From Streptomyces sp. NBC_00377 (GTDB lineage Bacteria; Actinomycetota; Actinomycetes; Streptomycetales; Streptomycetaceae): a stretch of DNA of 64,000 nucleotides. Position 1 is the stretch's first letter; every line of letters starts with the position of its first letter. The stretch covers positions 8,556,001 through 8,620,000 of the forward strand of contig NZ_CP107958.1 of the NCBI RefSeq assembly GCF_036075115.1, given 5' to 3'. Position numbers and translations under genes: made by a program. A model generated the notes under the pieces. It saw only the letters and a program-made list of their open reading frames with translations. It ran no database searches and was not told the origin of the DNA. Positions 1 to 10,603 of the stretch are shown here, piece by piece.

Positions 1-1
1 T

Positions 2-88
2 ACCGCACTCGACGCACGGTTCGACGTCCCGCACCGGGATTCGGCCGATCGCCCTGGTGGACTTCACCCTTGCACCTCCGTTGACTGA
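2..88 (+). other. possible 3' end of a gene entering from the left
   Basis: One plus-strand frame is open from the window edge to TGA at 86-88. Its residues around ALDARFDV loosely recall the C-terminal helix of STAS anti-anti-sigma proteins. Only 28 residues are visible, so this is a hint and not an identification. Confidence 0.22.
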
Positions 89-98
89 AAATGGCTTC

Positions 99-120
99 GA
101 TCGCCCGGTGTTGGGCGATC
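99..120 (-). terminator. hairpin downstream of the DUF5133 gene
   Basis: GATCGCCC at 99-106 and GGGCGATC at 113-120 form a perfect 8-bp stem with a 6-nt loop. It lies about 20 bases past the stop of the minus-strand DUF5133 gene. There is no U-tract, which is usual for Streptomyces terminators. Confidence 0.5.
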
Positions 121-140
121 GGACGCACCGAGGCGGAGCG

Positions 141-440
141 CTACGTCTCCGCCGGCAGGCGGGGGAGGGGCCGTGTCACGGCGAGCCGTGCGACGCCGTT
201 CCTGAGGTGGGGCGCCCTGCGCTCCCGGTGATGTGCGTCGGCTCCGGCGCGCAGGTACTGCTCCGCGGCGTCCGCGGCCTCCCGGGCGCAGCGTTTGCCC
301 ATCAGCACGCACAACGTGTAGCCGCAGTCCTCGAATGCGGCCCGCGCCGTGCGGTCTTCGGGACGCGCCAGCATGTCCCGCTCCCAGGCCCGGTAGCTGC
401 GCAAGGTTCTGGCGACTTCGGTCTTCGCTGGTTGCAGCAT
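141..440 (-). CDS. DUF5133 domain protein
   Basis: This 99-residue protein begins MLQPAKTEVARTLRSYRAW and carries the YTLCVLMGKRC segment typical of the DUF5133 family, small Streptomyces proteins of unknown function that often sit near regulators. ATG at 440 is chosen because GGAAGG lies about 10 bases upstream; an in-frame GTG at 452 overlaps that same ribosome site. The C-terminal 30 residues are basic and look disordered. It is divergent from the GHKL gene at 735, and the 294 bases between them hold both promoters, though no clear -35/-10 pair was found. The family call is from motif recognition and the function is unknown. Confidence 0.7.
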   Translation of the reverse strand: MLQPAKTEVARTLRSYRAWERDMLARPEDRTARAAFEDCGYTLCVLMGKRCAREAADAAEQYLRAGADAHHRERRAPHLRNGVARLAVTRPLPRLPAET

Positions 441-734
441 CGCGCTGGTCACCTTCCGGGAGTCACAGAGGTACGTCGCTCGAGGCGAGCGGGTCGGCCC
501 CTCCACAGAGGCGCAAAACGCGTCCAACCTCCCGCGGCCTTCACTTATGGTGCACGGCGCATCACCCAACGTCCTGTTGGATCTTGGTTGTGGTGTGCTC
601 GTGTTGCACGAATGGCGTAGCAGCCCCACTGTGGTTGTGACTCTGAAGCGATTACCGCTCACGCTTCGTAATGGGAACTCTGGCCCGTCGGGCCGAGCAG
701 GAGTGGGAGCCTCGCCGGTGAGGAGCGAACGACG

Positions 735-1243
735 ATGAAGACAGCAGTCCCCTGCTACTACCACCTCGATGTGGACGTCAGTCCGGAACGGGTCGGACAG
801 GTCAGGCGCATTCTGGCCGCTCACCTCCAGTACTGGGACCTCGAGGCGCACGTCGAGACCGTCTGCCGCGGCACGGAGATGCTGCTGACCGCCATCGACG
901 AACACGCCACGGACAAGCACACCTCGATCGAGATGTGGTGGAACGGGCAACACCTGATCACAGCCGTCGGGGGCGCCGACCGGCGCCTCCGACCCGACCC
1001 GGACCTGCGCGCCTGTCTGGAGCGCATCGCCGCGATGAGCGACGGCTGGGGCTGCTGCGCCACCGACACCGGAAGCACGGTCATCTGGTTCTCCCAGCGG
1101 GCCCGCTCCGGCGAGCGCGTCCCGCTGGTGCCGACCACGCCCGCGCCGGACCTGCGCGAGGTGCTCCAAGTGCCCCGCGAGTTGCCGGTGGCGGCCCTGG
1201 CGGCCACAGCGGACGGGACGAGTGGCGTGCTGGAGGCCGCCCG

Positions 1244-1247
<4 letters not shown>
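735..1247 (+). CDS. degenerate GHKL (anti-sigma-type) ATP-binding protein
   Basis: A 170-residue protein related to the small HATPase_c_2 regulators of Streptomyces, which bind or phosphorylate anti-sigma antagonists. The N-box that normally reads like VSELVTNA is here TEMLLTAIDEHA, so the Mg-binding Asn is absent, and the G-box region (SDGWGCCATDTGSTVIWF) is short. It may therefore bind a partner without being an active kinase. The start ATG has GAGGAGCG a few bases upstream. Its stop overlaps the GTG start of glgX in a GTGA tetranucleotide, implying translational coupling between a regulatory protein and a glycogen enzyme. Its partner protein is not known. Confidence 0.75.
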
Positions 1248-3400
<2,153 letters not shown>

Positions 3401-3446
3401 CAGCGCACGACCCGGTGGGCCCGGCGGGGCCCGGCGCCGGCGGCCG

Positions 3447-4250
3447 TCAGCGCTGCCGGCGTGAGGTCACGGTGAACTGGGCGCCGTCCGGATCGCGCAG
3501 CACGGCCTCGTGGCCTGTCTCGACCAGCACGCTGCCGCCGTGCTTCTCCGCGGCCCGGGCGCAGGCCGCCACGTCCGCGACGGCGAAGTGGACCTGCCAG
3601 TGCGGGCGGATGGTGGGGTCGGGCGCCGCCTCCAGCGCGCCCGACTCGATCCGCGCGACGACATCGCCCCGGCTGCGCAGCACGACCTCGCCGCGCTCGT
3701 AGTGGACCTCGACGCTGCCCGGACGGTCTGTCGCCCAGTCGAGGATCTCGCCGTAGAAGATGGCGGAGTCGAAGGCGTCGCGGGTGTGGAGTCTGATGAA
3801 GGCGGGCGCCGCCTGCCGCCAGGCCTCCCAGTTGCCGATCAGCTCCCCCTCCCAGATCCCGAAGGTCGCCCCGTCCCGGTCGGCCAGGAGTGCCGCCCGG
3901 CCGGGCGGCAGCGAGATCGGCCCGACGGCCACGGTCCCGCCGCGCTCCCTGGCCCGGGACGCGGCCACGTCCGCGGCGGGTACGGCGAAGTACGGCGTCC
4001 AGGCGACCGCCATCTGCCACATCGAGGCGACGGCGGCGACCCCGGCGACCGGGACGTTGCCGACCAGCGCCGTACGGAAGTGGTCGCCGAGCACGCCCCG
4101 GCGCCACTCCCAGCCCAGCACGGCCCGGTAGAAGTCCTGCGTGGCGTCCAGGTTGCGGCTGGTCAGACTCACCCAGCAGGGCGCACCGAACACGGAGTCC
4201 GTGGAGACGGATCCGCGTGCACCGGGGGCGGATGTCGGGCGACGGTTCAT
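3447..4250 (-). CDS. VOC (glyoxalase-fold) family protein, two domains
   Basis: A 267-residue protein made of two vicinal-oxygen-chelate modules. The first is around WVSLTSRNLDATQDFYRAVLGW and the second around AFIRLHTRDAFDSAIFYGEILDW. This layout matches the actinobacterial Cfp30B/hydroxylase-like group, whose substrates are mostly unknown. The ATG at 4250 gives MNRRPTS; AGGA lies about 11 bases upstream. It converges on glgX, with 46 GC-rich bases between the stops that contain short inverted repeats. Enzyme activity cannot be assigned from sequence alone. Confidence 0.85.
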   Translation of the reverse strand: MNRRPTSAPGARGSVSTDSVFGAPCWVSLTSRNLDATQDFYRAVLGWEWRRGVLGDHFRTALVGNVPVAGVAAVASMWQMAVAWTPYFAVPAADVAASRARERGGTVAVGPISLPPGRAALLADRDGATFGIWEGELIGNWEAWRQAAPAFIRLHTRDAFDSAIFYGEILDWATDRPGSVEVHYERGEVVLRSRGDVVARIESGALEAAPDPTIRPHWQVHFAVADVAACARAAEKHGGSVLVETGHEAVLRDPDGAQFTVTSRRQR

Positions 4251-4350
4251 GGGACTCGCGTTCCTGGTCGGTGGCGGACGGGGCTGCCACCAGTGTCCGG
4301 CCGGAACGGTCCCGAGCGCCTGCCGAGCCGCCCGGTGGCACGATGGAGCG

Positions 4351-4686
4351 GTGAGCCGAGTACCGCACGGACCGAGTGACGAAACGGCGCGGATCTTCGC
4401 GCTCCAGGAGGAGGTCGACCAGCTGAAGGAGGCGATCGCCTCCCACGCCGTGGTGGACCAGGCGATAGGGGTCGTGGTGGCTCTCGGGCGGATGGCGCCG
4501 GACCAGGGCTGGCAGGTGCTGAAGGAGGTCTCGCAGCACACCAACATCAGGCTGCGCAACGTCGCCGAACTGATTCTCGTCTGGGGACGCACGGGGGAGA
4601 TGCCGCAGGAGATCCGCGCGCAGCTGGAGGACCTCCTCGACCGGTACGGCCCCACCCAGATCCCGGGTGCGCCGCCGTTGGAGTGA
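4351..4686 (+). CDS. ANTAR domain protein
   Basis: A 111-residue protein whose centre (AIASHAVVDQAIGVVVALGRMAPDQGW) matches the ANTAR three-helix RNA-binding domain, which acts in transcription antitermination. There is no receiver or GAF domain, so this is a free-standing ANTAR protein, a common Streptomyces form. An acidic predicted helix (EEVDQLKEAI) precedes the domain. The GTG at 4351 is the best start; GGAG lies just two bases before it, so the ribosome site is cramped. The gene converges on the sigma factor gene with only three bases between the two stops. Confidence 0.8.
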   Translation: MSRVPHGPSDETARIFALQEEVDQLKEAIASHAVVDQAIGVVVALGRMAPDQGWQVLKEVSQHTNIRLRNVAELILVWGRTGEMPQEIRAQLEDLLDRYGPTQIPGAPPLE

Positions 4687-4689
4687 ACG

Positions 4690-5481
4690 TCACGTCGTCT
4701 CGGCGGCGATCTCCTCGCGCAGCCGTGCGAAGCAGCCGCTGAGCAGCCGTGAGACGTGCATCTGCGAGATGCCCAGTTCCTCCGCTATCCGGCTCTGCGT
4801 CATGCCCGCGAAGAACCGCAGGTACAGGATCTTCCGTTCGCGCTCCGGGAGGGCCCGCAGACAGGGCGCCGCGGCCACCCGGTCGACGACCGTGTCGTAG
4901 CCCGGATCGGGGTCGCCGAGGGCGTCCTCGAGCGCGTAGCCGTCGGTGCCCGGCAGCTCGGCCTCCAGTGACAGCGCGGAGAAGCACTCCAGCGCCTCTG
5001 CCCCGGTACGCACCTCGTCCTCGGTCAGCTGCGTGTACGCGGCGATCTCGGCGATGCTCGGCGGCCCGCCCGGAGTCGTCTGCGACAGCTCCTTCGCGGC
5101 GTTGCGCACCCGGTTGCGCAGGTCCTGGACCCGGCGCGGTACGTGCAGGGTCCACATGTGGTCGCGGAAGTGCCGCTTGATCTCACCGGTGATCGTCGGT
5201 ACCGCGTACGCCTCGAAGGCGCGGCCGCGCTCGGGATCGTAGTGGTCGACGGCCTTCACGAGTCCCAGGGCGGCGACCTGGTAGAGGTCCTCGAGGTTCT
5301 CTCCGCGCCCGCGGAAACGGATGGCGATCCGCTCGGCCATGGGCAGCCACAGGCGGACCAGTTCGTCCCGGAGCGCCTGGCGCTCCGGCCCGTCGGACAG
5401 GGCGGCCAGCCGTACGAACGACTCGCCGGTGTCCGGGGCGTCGTCGTGGGGGTGTTGTCTGGTTCTGACGGTGCTGGGCAT
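4690..5481 (-). CDS. group 3 RNA polymerase sigma factor (SigB/SigF/SigG type)
   Basis: A 263-residue sigma factor of the stress and sporulation class. Region 2 spans about residues 45-115 (GENLEDLYQVAALGLVKAV, then FEAYAVPTITGEIKRHFRD). Region 3 follows, and region 4 ends the protein with the helix-turn-helix SRIAEELGISQMHVSRLL. Length is normal for the class. ATG at 5481 has GGGGAAGG eight bases upstream. Members are usually held by GHKL anti-sigma kinases and released by STAS antagonists; two GHKL proteins and one SpoIIE-type phosphatase lie in this window, though no pairing can be assigned. A SigB-like promoter candidate lies about 140 bases upstream. Confidence 0.92.
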   Translation of the reverse strand: MPSTVRTRQHPHDDAPDTGESFVRLAALSDGPERQALRDELVRLWLPMAERIAIRFRGRGENLEDLYQVAALGLVKAVDHYDPERGRAFEAYAVPTITGEIKRHFRDHMWTLHVPRRVQDLRNRVRNAAKELSQTTPGGPPSIAEIAAYTQLTEDEVRTGAEALECFSALSLEAELPGTDGYALEDALGDPDPGYDTVVDRVAAAPCLRALPERERKILYLRFFAGMTQSRIAEELGISQMHVSRLLSGCFARLREEIAAETT

Positions 5482-5619
5482 GACGCGGGCCTTCCCCGGG
5501 AGGTTGCCGATGGAGGATCGGACCGTGGGGTCTCGCGCTCGGGCCGACGGGAGTGCACCCGGGACCGGCCGTTCGGCGGATCCCACGGACGTGCCTCCTG
5601 TCCGAAGCACTCCTTCCGG

Positions 5620-5645
5620 ATTCCCGCGATGGGCCCCCTTGAAAC
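5620..5645 (-). promoter_or_regulatory. candidate SigB-type promoter of the sigma factor gene
   Basis: Read on the minus strand, GTTT (5645-5642) is followed by 16 bases and then GGGAAT (5625-5620). The Streptomyces SigB-type consensus is GNNT, 14-16 bases, GGGTAY, so one -10 base differs. This would allow autoregulation with a leader of about 130 bases. Confidence 0.35.
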
Positions 5646-6009
5646 GGTCTGTCCCCTTTTGTTCCATCTCGCTCTTGCTTCTTCCCGGCGTTCCCTCGAT
5701 CACCCGTCCGAGTGATGGGTTTCGAGAGAGCCCGGTGCCGGCGTATCGGACCGGGGAGTCACGGCGAACGGCGGCGCCGCGGACAGGATCCCGTGGCGAT
5801 GCGCCGAGTGTGGCGGCCGCGCACCGTGCCACGCGGTCGAGGGCGAGACGAGGGCTCCTGGCGGCCGGCTCGCTGATCTTGCCCCGGGGAGTGATGTGCG
5901 GCACGCCCGCGGCGAGCCCTGTCGCGCTCCACCGGCGGATACTGCCTGCGCACGGCTTGATCAGCGATCAAAGGGGATGAATTCCCTGGCCACAGCGCAT
6001 TCTGCTCAT

Positions 6010-6039
6010 TTGACAGTGCGATCGGCGCACGGATAGGAA
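6010..6039 (+). promoter_or_regulatory. sigma70-type promoter
   Basis: TTGACA at 6010-6015 is a perfect -35 box, followed by 18 bases and TAGGAA at 6034-6039. The predicted transcript starts near 6046 and reaches the GTG start at 6068 with a short leader containing the ribosome site GAGAGGTGG. Confidence 0.6.
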
Positions 6040-6067
6040 GCAGCCGGTAGAAGTCGAGAGGTGGACT

Positions 6068-6589
6068 GTGTACGAGCCGAACGTGGTCGGGGACTGGCAG
6101 GAGTACGACGAGTATGCCGGTCTGCGCGTCCTCGTCCACCGCCTGGAGCAGAGCGAGCCGCCCAGGGGGCGCGACGACGCCGCCGAGGGCCTGACGTACT
6201 TCTGCCTGCGGGTGACCGTCGAGAACCGGGGCGCCAAGCACTCCACGATCCATCTCGAGGACGGCCAGATCGACGTGCGGCTGGGCCCCGAGGGCGAGAG
6301 CGCGTTCATCGACTGGCGCAACTCGCAGTTCATCGAGGGCTTCGACGTCTATCCGCTGCGCCGGGCCACCGCCGTGCTCTACGCGGCGGGACCCGAGGCG
6401 TCGCTCGGGCAGGTGGACGTCCAGATCCAGTTGCGCGTCGACGACGACTGGGCCGACCGCCGGCTGTGGACCGGCGGCATCGGGCTGGCCGAGAGCTCCG
6501 GCGGCGCGCCTGCCGGCGCCGGACGCGACAGCCTGGCCCGTCAGGTGAGCAACTTCCTGCGCGACCAGGCCGAAGAGGGCAGCGCCTGA
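6068..6589 (+). CDS. hypothetical protein, beta-rich
   Basis: A 173-residue cytoplasmic protein with no signal peptide or membrane segment. The stretch TYFCLRVTVENRGAKHSTIHL resembles the strand pattern of small immunoglobulin-like (DUF4352-type) domains, which I offer only as a fold hint. The C-terminal 35 residues are Gly and Ala-rich and end in a short helix (SLARQVSNFLRDQAEE). GTG at 6068 is chosen because GAGAGGTGG lies just upstream and a good promoter lies at 6010-6039. It is monocistronic, and its stop codon lies inside a tandem duplication. Function unknown. Confidence 0.75.
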   Translation: MYEPNVVGDWQEYDEYAGLRVLVHRLEQSEPPRGRDDAAEGLTYFCLRVTVENRGAKHSTIHLEDGQIDVRLGPEGESAFIDWRNSQFIEGFDVYPLRRATAVLYAAGPEASLGQVDVQIQLRVDDDWADRRLWTGGIGLAESSGGAPAGAGRDSLARQVSNFLRDQAEEGSA

Positions 6590-6640
6590 CGGGTGCCGCG
6601 CACCCGCCAGGCAGCGCCTGACGGGTGCCGCGCACCCGCC
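6578..6640. repeat. 31-bp tandem duplication covering a stop codon
   Basis: The 31 bases at 6578-6608 recur exactly at 6610-6640, separated by a single A. The first copy includes the last codons and TGA stop of the gene ending at 6589, so the second copy carries a duplicated stop and terminator hairpin. Confidence 0.9.
6590..6638. terminator. duplicated bidirectional terminator hairpins
   Basis: Two copies of CGGGTGC-CGC-GCACCCG, at 6590-6606 and 6622-6638, each form a 7-bp stem with a 3-base loop. They sit between the convergent stops at 6589 (+) and 6650 (-) and can serve both genes. Confidence 0.6.
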
Positions 6641-6649
6641 GGCGGGCGG

Positions 6650-7594
6650 TCAGTGCGGGATGCCGTCGATGATCTCGCGCGCGCCCTGCCGCAGCAGCGC
6701 CACCGCCACCGACGTGCCGAGCGTCGCCGGGTCCAGCCGGCCCGCCCATTCGTGGGCGTTCAGCCGGGTCTTGCCGTCCGGGGTGAACACACAGGCCCGC
6801 AAGGACAGTTCGCCGCTGCGGTCGACCTGTGCGAAACCGGCGATCGGGCTGTTGCAGTGTCCCTGGAGCACGTGCAGGAACATGCGCTCCGCCGTGGCCT
6901 CCCGATGGGTGGCCGGGTCGCCGAGCCCGCTGACGGCGTCGATGACGTCGTCGTCGCCGACGCGGCACTGGAGGGCGAGGACGCCCGCGCCGATCGGCGG
7001 CATCATCGTCTCGGGCGACAGCACCTCGGTGATGACGTCCCCGCGGCCGATGCGCTCCAGGCCCGACACGGCGAGCAGCAGCGCGTCCGCCTCGCCCGCC
7101 GCCAGCTTCTCCAGCCGCCGGTTGGCGTTGCCGCGGAACGGCACACACTCCAGGTGAGGGTGGGTGGCGGCGAGCTGGGCGACCCGGCGCACCGAGGAGG
7201 TGCCGATGCGCGTCCCGGCCGGCAGCTCGTCCAGGGTGCGGCCGCCCGGGTGCACGAGGGCGTCGCGGATGTCGTCCCGCTTCAGGAACGCGGCGAACAC
7301 CGTGCCCGCGGGCAGCGGCCGGTCCGCCGGTACGTCCTTGACGCAGTGCACCGCGAGATCCGCCGCACCGGCCAGCAGCGCCGCGTCGACCTCCTTGGTG
7401 AACGCGCCCTTGCCCTCGACCTGGGAGAGATCGCCCATCCACTTGTCGCCGGTCGTTCTCACGGGCACGACCTGGGTGCGGATCCCGGGATGCAGGGCAG
7501 TCAACTCGGCCCGCACCCGCTCCACTTGGGCCAGAGCCATGGGCGAGTCGCGGGAGACGATACGGATCAGTTCCGGAACGGACATGCGGGACAC
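6650..7594 (-). CDS. hemC: hydroxymethylbilane synthase (porphobilinogen deaminase)
   Basis: HemC joins four porphobilinogen units into hydroxymethylbilane during heme, siroheme and cobalamin synthesis. The sequence has the usual substrate-binding segments ([26 protein letters not shown]) and the cofactor-binding Cys in [11 protein letters not shown], where most family members read GGCQVP. Length is normal at 314 residues. GTG at 7594 is preferred because GAGGG lies six bases upstream; ATG at 7585 is the alternative and would leave that site 15 bases away. No other tetrapyrrole gene is nearby, so this is probably a second, stand-alone copy beside the usual hemACDB cluster. Confidence 0.9.
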   Translation of the reverse strand: MSRMSVPELIRIVSRDSPMALAQVERVRAELTALHPGIRTQVVPVRTTGDKWMGDLSQVEGKGAFTKEVDAALLAGAADLAVHCVKDVPADRPLPAGTVFAAFLKRDDIRDALVHPGGRTLDELPAGTRIGTSSVRRVAQLAATHPHLECVPFRGNANRRLEKLAAGEADALLLAVSGLERIGRGDVITEVLSPETMMPPIGAGVLALQCRVGDDDVIDAVSGLGDPATHREATAERMFLHVLQGHCNSPIAGFAQVDRSGELSLRACVFTPDGKTRLNAHEWAGRLDPATLGTSVAVALLRQGAREIIDGIPH

Positions 7595-7712
7595 GATAGA
7601 CCCTCGCGACCCGTGGGCCGTGCCGGTCGGCGGTTTCGGCCACGGGCGGGCGGCCCGCCCGTGGCGGGTTCTCGGCCGTGGCCGGGAGCGCCGGACGCCC
7701 ACCCGGTAGCCG

Positions 7713-8180
7713 TCAGGGGGACACCTCGAAGGTGAAGCGCCGCTTGTCGGAGCCGAGGGCGCCGAGCCGGGCGTAGAAGCGGATCGCCCCCTCGTTCCAG
7801 GCCGGGGTCTGCCACTGCACCTCGCTCAGGCCCAGGCTCCGGGCCTGCACCGCCACGGCCTCCACCAACAGGGCGCCCAGGCCCAGGCCGCGATGGCCGG
7901 GGAGGAGGAACAGGCAGTCCATGTGGAGGTACTCGCGGCACTCCCAGGTGGAGAGTTCGGGCGAGCAGGTCGCGTAGCCGACGACCTCGCCGCCGGGCAC
8001 TTCGGCGACCAGGCAGTACAGACGGCGTACCGGGGCGTCGAAGAGGACCCCGGCCAGACGCTCCGCGAGGTCGGTCGCGGGCGGGGCGGCGCGCTCGTAC
8101 TCCGCGTGCTGCGCGGCGAGTTCGGCGACGCGCGGCAGATCGGAGCGCTCGGCGTGCCGGACCCGGGCGGCGGCGGTCAC
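7713..8180 (-). CDS. GNAT family N-acetyltransferase
   Basis: A 155-residue single-domain acetyltransferase. The acetyl-CoA binding motif A is [17 protein letters not shown] at about residues 92-108, and the terminal strand and helix ([17 protein letters not shown]) are typical. The opening EYERAAPP motif recalls diamine or thialysine acetyltransferase relatives, but the substrate is not clear. Start GTG at 8180 overlaps the stop of the short upstream frame by four bases, suggesting coupled translation. Cytoplasmic. Confidence 0.88.
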   Translation of the reverse strand: MTAAARVRHAERSDLPRVAELAAQHAEYERAAPPATDLAERLAGVLFDAPVRRLYCLVAEVPGGEVVGYATCSPELSTWECREYLHMDCLFLLPGHRGLGLGALLVEAVAVQARSLGLSEVQWQTPAWNEGAIRFYARLGALGSDKRRFTFEVSP

Positions 8181-8323
8181 CGGACGTCCCCCTCGACGGT
8201 GTCCGCGCCCCCGGCGGCCGCCTGGGCACCCGACGGCCGCGCGGCGTGGGCGTGACGGCCCTCGGCGGGGGCGAGCAGTTCCTTCGCCGACACGGCCGGC
8301 GGCAGTTCGTCGAGAAGATCCAT
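8177..8323 (-). CDS. possible short protein coupled to the GNAT gene
   Basis: A 48-residue frame (MDLLDELPPAVSAKELLAPAE and on) ends in a GTGA overlap with the acetyltransferase start. An upstream in-frame GTG at 8359 would give 60 residues. No strong ribosome site is visible for either start. The opening looks like a short amphipathic helix and the rest is Ala and Gly-rich. The overlap is the main reason to list it; it could be chance. Confidence 0.35.
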   Translation of the reverse strand: MDLLDELPPAVSAKELLAPAEGRHAHAARPSGAQAAAGGADTVEGDVR

Positions 8324-8401
8324 CCGGACATCATGGGGCGTGCGTGCGCCGCCGTCCACGGTCGGGAAGCGCGCTCCCCGGCCGTGGACGGCGGCCGTGG
8401 T

Positions 8402-9178
8402 TCACGCGGCGGGATCGAAGGCGATCCCGGCCGGCTTCGCCGACGACAGGTGGTTGGTGAAGTTGGCGTCCTTCAGGCCGAAGTTGGCGCTGCCGAAGTC
8501 GTACGCGCTCAGCTTGTCGCGCAGGCCCGCCGGGTAGCCGTTCCAGCCGACCAGCGGCGGGTACTGCCAGGTGCCCTTGTGGTTCTCCGGCGGCTCGTCA
8601 CCCGGGTTCGCCAGCCGGAAGCAGTGCGTGCGGATACCGTCCTTGTGATACACGATCTTGGCGTGCGAGCCGTCGAAGCGGACGCCGGAGGCAGCGGTCA
8701 CGGTGAACGAACCGTGGTTGGACGTGGAGACGTACTGGACCTGGCCGTTCTGCACCCAGATCACGACGTGCTCCCAGTCGTGCCGGTGGCCGCCGATGCT
8801 GCTGCCCGCCACTGCCTGGTCCTTCTCGAAGTACAGGCCGTACATGTAGGCGCACCAGCCGTTGTTGCACTTGTAGCGTGAGTAGCTGTTGGTGTTGTCC
8901 AGGTCGGAGGCGTCCCGGCAGCTGCCGTTGAGGGCGCCGGTGGGCTTCAGTCCGCCGTTTATCGTGCCGTCGGGGCCGATGGCGGGGGTGGAGTAGCAGC
9001 CGTCCGTGTCGTAGTCGAACGCGGGCTGGTACGTCAGCTCGGCGGCTTCGGCGTTGGACGGAAGGGCCGTCGGCGGGGCTGCGAAGGCCGCCGAAGGAAA
9101 CGCGACGACGAGCGCGGCGGCGCCGGCGAACCCGGTGAGCCACCTCCTGCGGTGTGCCTTGAACTTCGGTGACGACAC
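8402..9178 (-). CDS. secreted NPP1-type (necrosis-inducing-like) protein
   Basis: A 258-residue exported protein. An N-terminal signal peptide has basic KAHRRR, a hydrophobic core and an AFAAPP cleavage region. The NPP1 family hallmark GHRHDWEHVV is present near residue 135, with conserved Cys pairs nearby (SCRDASD, YKCNNGWCAYMY). In fungi and oomycetes such proteins bind plant membrane sphingolipids and cause necrosis; in Streptomyces the role is largely unexplored. GTG at 9178 has GAGGAGGA just upstream, an excellent ribosome site. The gene is monocistronic. Confidence 0.9.
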   Translation of the reverse strand: MSSPKFKAHRRRWLTGFAGAAALVVAFPSAAFAAPPTALPSNAEAAELTYQPAFDYDTDGCYSTPAIGPDGTINGGLKPTGALNGSCRDASDLDNTNSYSRYKCNNGWCAYMYGLYFEKDQAVAGSSIGGHRHDWEHVVIWVQNGQVQYVSTSNHGSFTVTAASGVRFDGSHAKIVYHKDGIRTHCFRLANPGDEPPENHKGTWQYPPLVGWNGYPAGLRDKLSAYDFGSANFGLKDANFTNHLSSAKPAGIAFDPAA

Positions 9179-9332
9179 TGCGTCCTCCTCGGGGTCCGGG
9201 CGCAGCCGAACGGCTGGGTGGGGAGAGGGAGTTGAAAAGCAGCTCAGCTTCCCCGGTTTTCCCTTCCGCGCCAAGAGGTCGCAGGCGTATCGGTGGTGAA
9301 GCACAGCCCAACAGTGGGTACCTGAGCCGGGG

Positions 9333-10313
9333 TCAGGCGGAAATGTCCGGGAGATCCGCCGCCGACTCCTCGGGTGTCAGGTCGGGGCGCAGCCGGAGCC
9401 AGGACGGCTGGCGCAGCAGCCCCGCCCGGGTCCGTGTGCTGTAGCGGACCTCACCGACCAGCCGGGGCACGACCCACCGCGCACCGGGCGCCTGCGGCAC
9501 GGCGTCGAAGGGGCACGCGTCGGTCGCGGCGGCCCGCAGCAGGGCCGCGATTTCGACCCGTTCGGCCTCGCTCCAGCCGGTGCCCACCCCGCCGACGTAG
9601 CGCAGGCCCGTGGCGGCCCGCTGCCCCACGAGGACGGCCCCCGGCAGCCCGGTCAGCCGCCCCTTGCCGGGCAGCCAGCCCCCCACCAGGACGTCCGCGA
9701 CCAGCATGTTCCGGATCTTGATCCAGGCGCGGGAGCGCACCCCCGGCTCGTACGCCGCGTCCAGGCGCTTGCAGACCAGCCCCTCCAGGCCGTGGACGCG
9801 GGTCGCCTCCAGGGCCTCCCGCCCGTGTCCGACCAGGGCGCTCGGCGTCGACCAGCACGGCCCCTCCAGCGCCAGCGACTCCAGCCGGGCCCTGCGCCGT
9901 GTGTAGGACAGCGGGAGGAGGGAGCGGCCGCCGAGGTGCATCACGTCGAACAGCACGAGGTGCACGGGCGCCGTCGCCGCGAGCCGTGCGGCCCTGCCGG
10001 GTGCCCGGACCAGACCCATCCGGGACTGGAGCAGCTGGAAGTCGGCCCTGCCCTCCCCGTCCAGGGCGAGGATCTCGCCGTCCAGTACGGCCGACGTGGT
10101 GCCGAGCGCGCCGCCCAGCGGCCGCAGCTCGGGATAGGCGCCGGTGATGTCCTCGCCGGATCGGGCGCGCAGGGTGATGCTCCCGTTCCCGGCGAGATAG
10201 ACCACGGCCCGCTGTCCGTCCTGCTTGGTCTCGTAGGCCCAGCGCGCGTCCTGGGCGGCGGGCGGCAGCCGGCCCGGGGTGGCGAGCATGGGGGAGATCA
10301 GAGGGAGCGTCAC
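9333..10313 (-). CDS. ATP-dependent DNA ligase
   Basis: A 326-residue ligase of the LigD/LigC-like class that seals nicks with ATP. Motif I holds the adenylated lysine in ETKQDGQR at about residue 33. Later nucleotidyltransferase motifs include DGEILAL, GLEGLVCKR and WIKIRN, and an OB-fold tail follows. There is no polymerase or nuclease domain and no Ku gene nearby, so it is a stand-alone ligase as found in several copies in Streptomyces. GTG at 10313 is used because the conserved PLISPMLA segment starts right after it. The ribosome site is weak. Probable role in DNA repair. Confidence 0.87.
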   Translation of the reverse strand: MTLPLISPMLATPGRLPPAAQDARWAYETKQDGQRAVVYLAGNGSITLRARSGEDITGAYPELRPLGGALGTTSAVLDGEILALDGEGRADFQLLQSRMGLVRAPGRAARLAATAPVHLVLFDVMHLGGRSLLPLSYTRRRARLESLALEGPCWSTPSALVGHGREALEATRVHGLEGLVCKRLDAAYEPGVRSRAWIKIRNMLVADVLVGGWLPGKGRLTGLPGAVLVGQRAATGLRYVGGVGTGWSEAERVEIAALLRAAATDACPFDAVPQAPGARWVVPRLVGEVRYSTRTRAGLLRQPSWLRLRPDLTPEESAADLPDISA

Positions 10314-10603
10314 GGGTGAGTTGTGGACGCGGCCGGACCGCCGCACGCGGAACCCGCCGCGGTTTCGCCTGAACGGAGCTGTGCCGGCCGTGTCCGCCGG
10401 ACGGGCGGCCGTGAGCGTCGTGACGACCGGCGGTGCCCGCGCCGTCGTGGGAGCGGGACCGGCCTGCCCGACGTACAGCCGACCGTCCCGGCGTACGGGC
10501 GACCGTGCCCGCGCCACGGCGGCTGCCGCCGGAGCGTCTGCGCCCTCGTCGTGCGCGGTGGCCGCGCCGCCGGGCCGGCGTTCACCACACGCACGGCAGC
10601 TCC

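Larger units (their letters stand above)
5482..6067. other. 586-base divergent intergenic region
   Basis: No convincing gene. The frame upstream of the sigma factor gene stays open to about 5904, but its composition (Arg, Gly and Pro-rich, no family motif) looks like GC-driven openness. The region holds the candidate sigma factor promoter near 5620-5645 and the promoter at 6010-6039 of the rightward gene. Confidence 0.5.
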
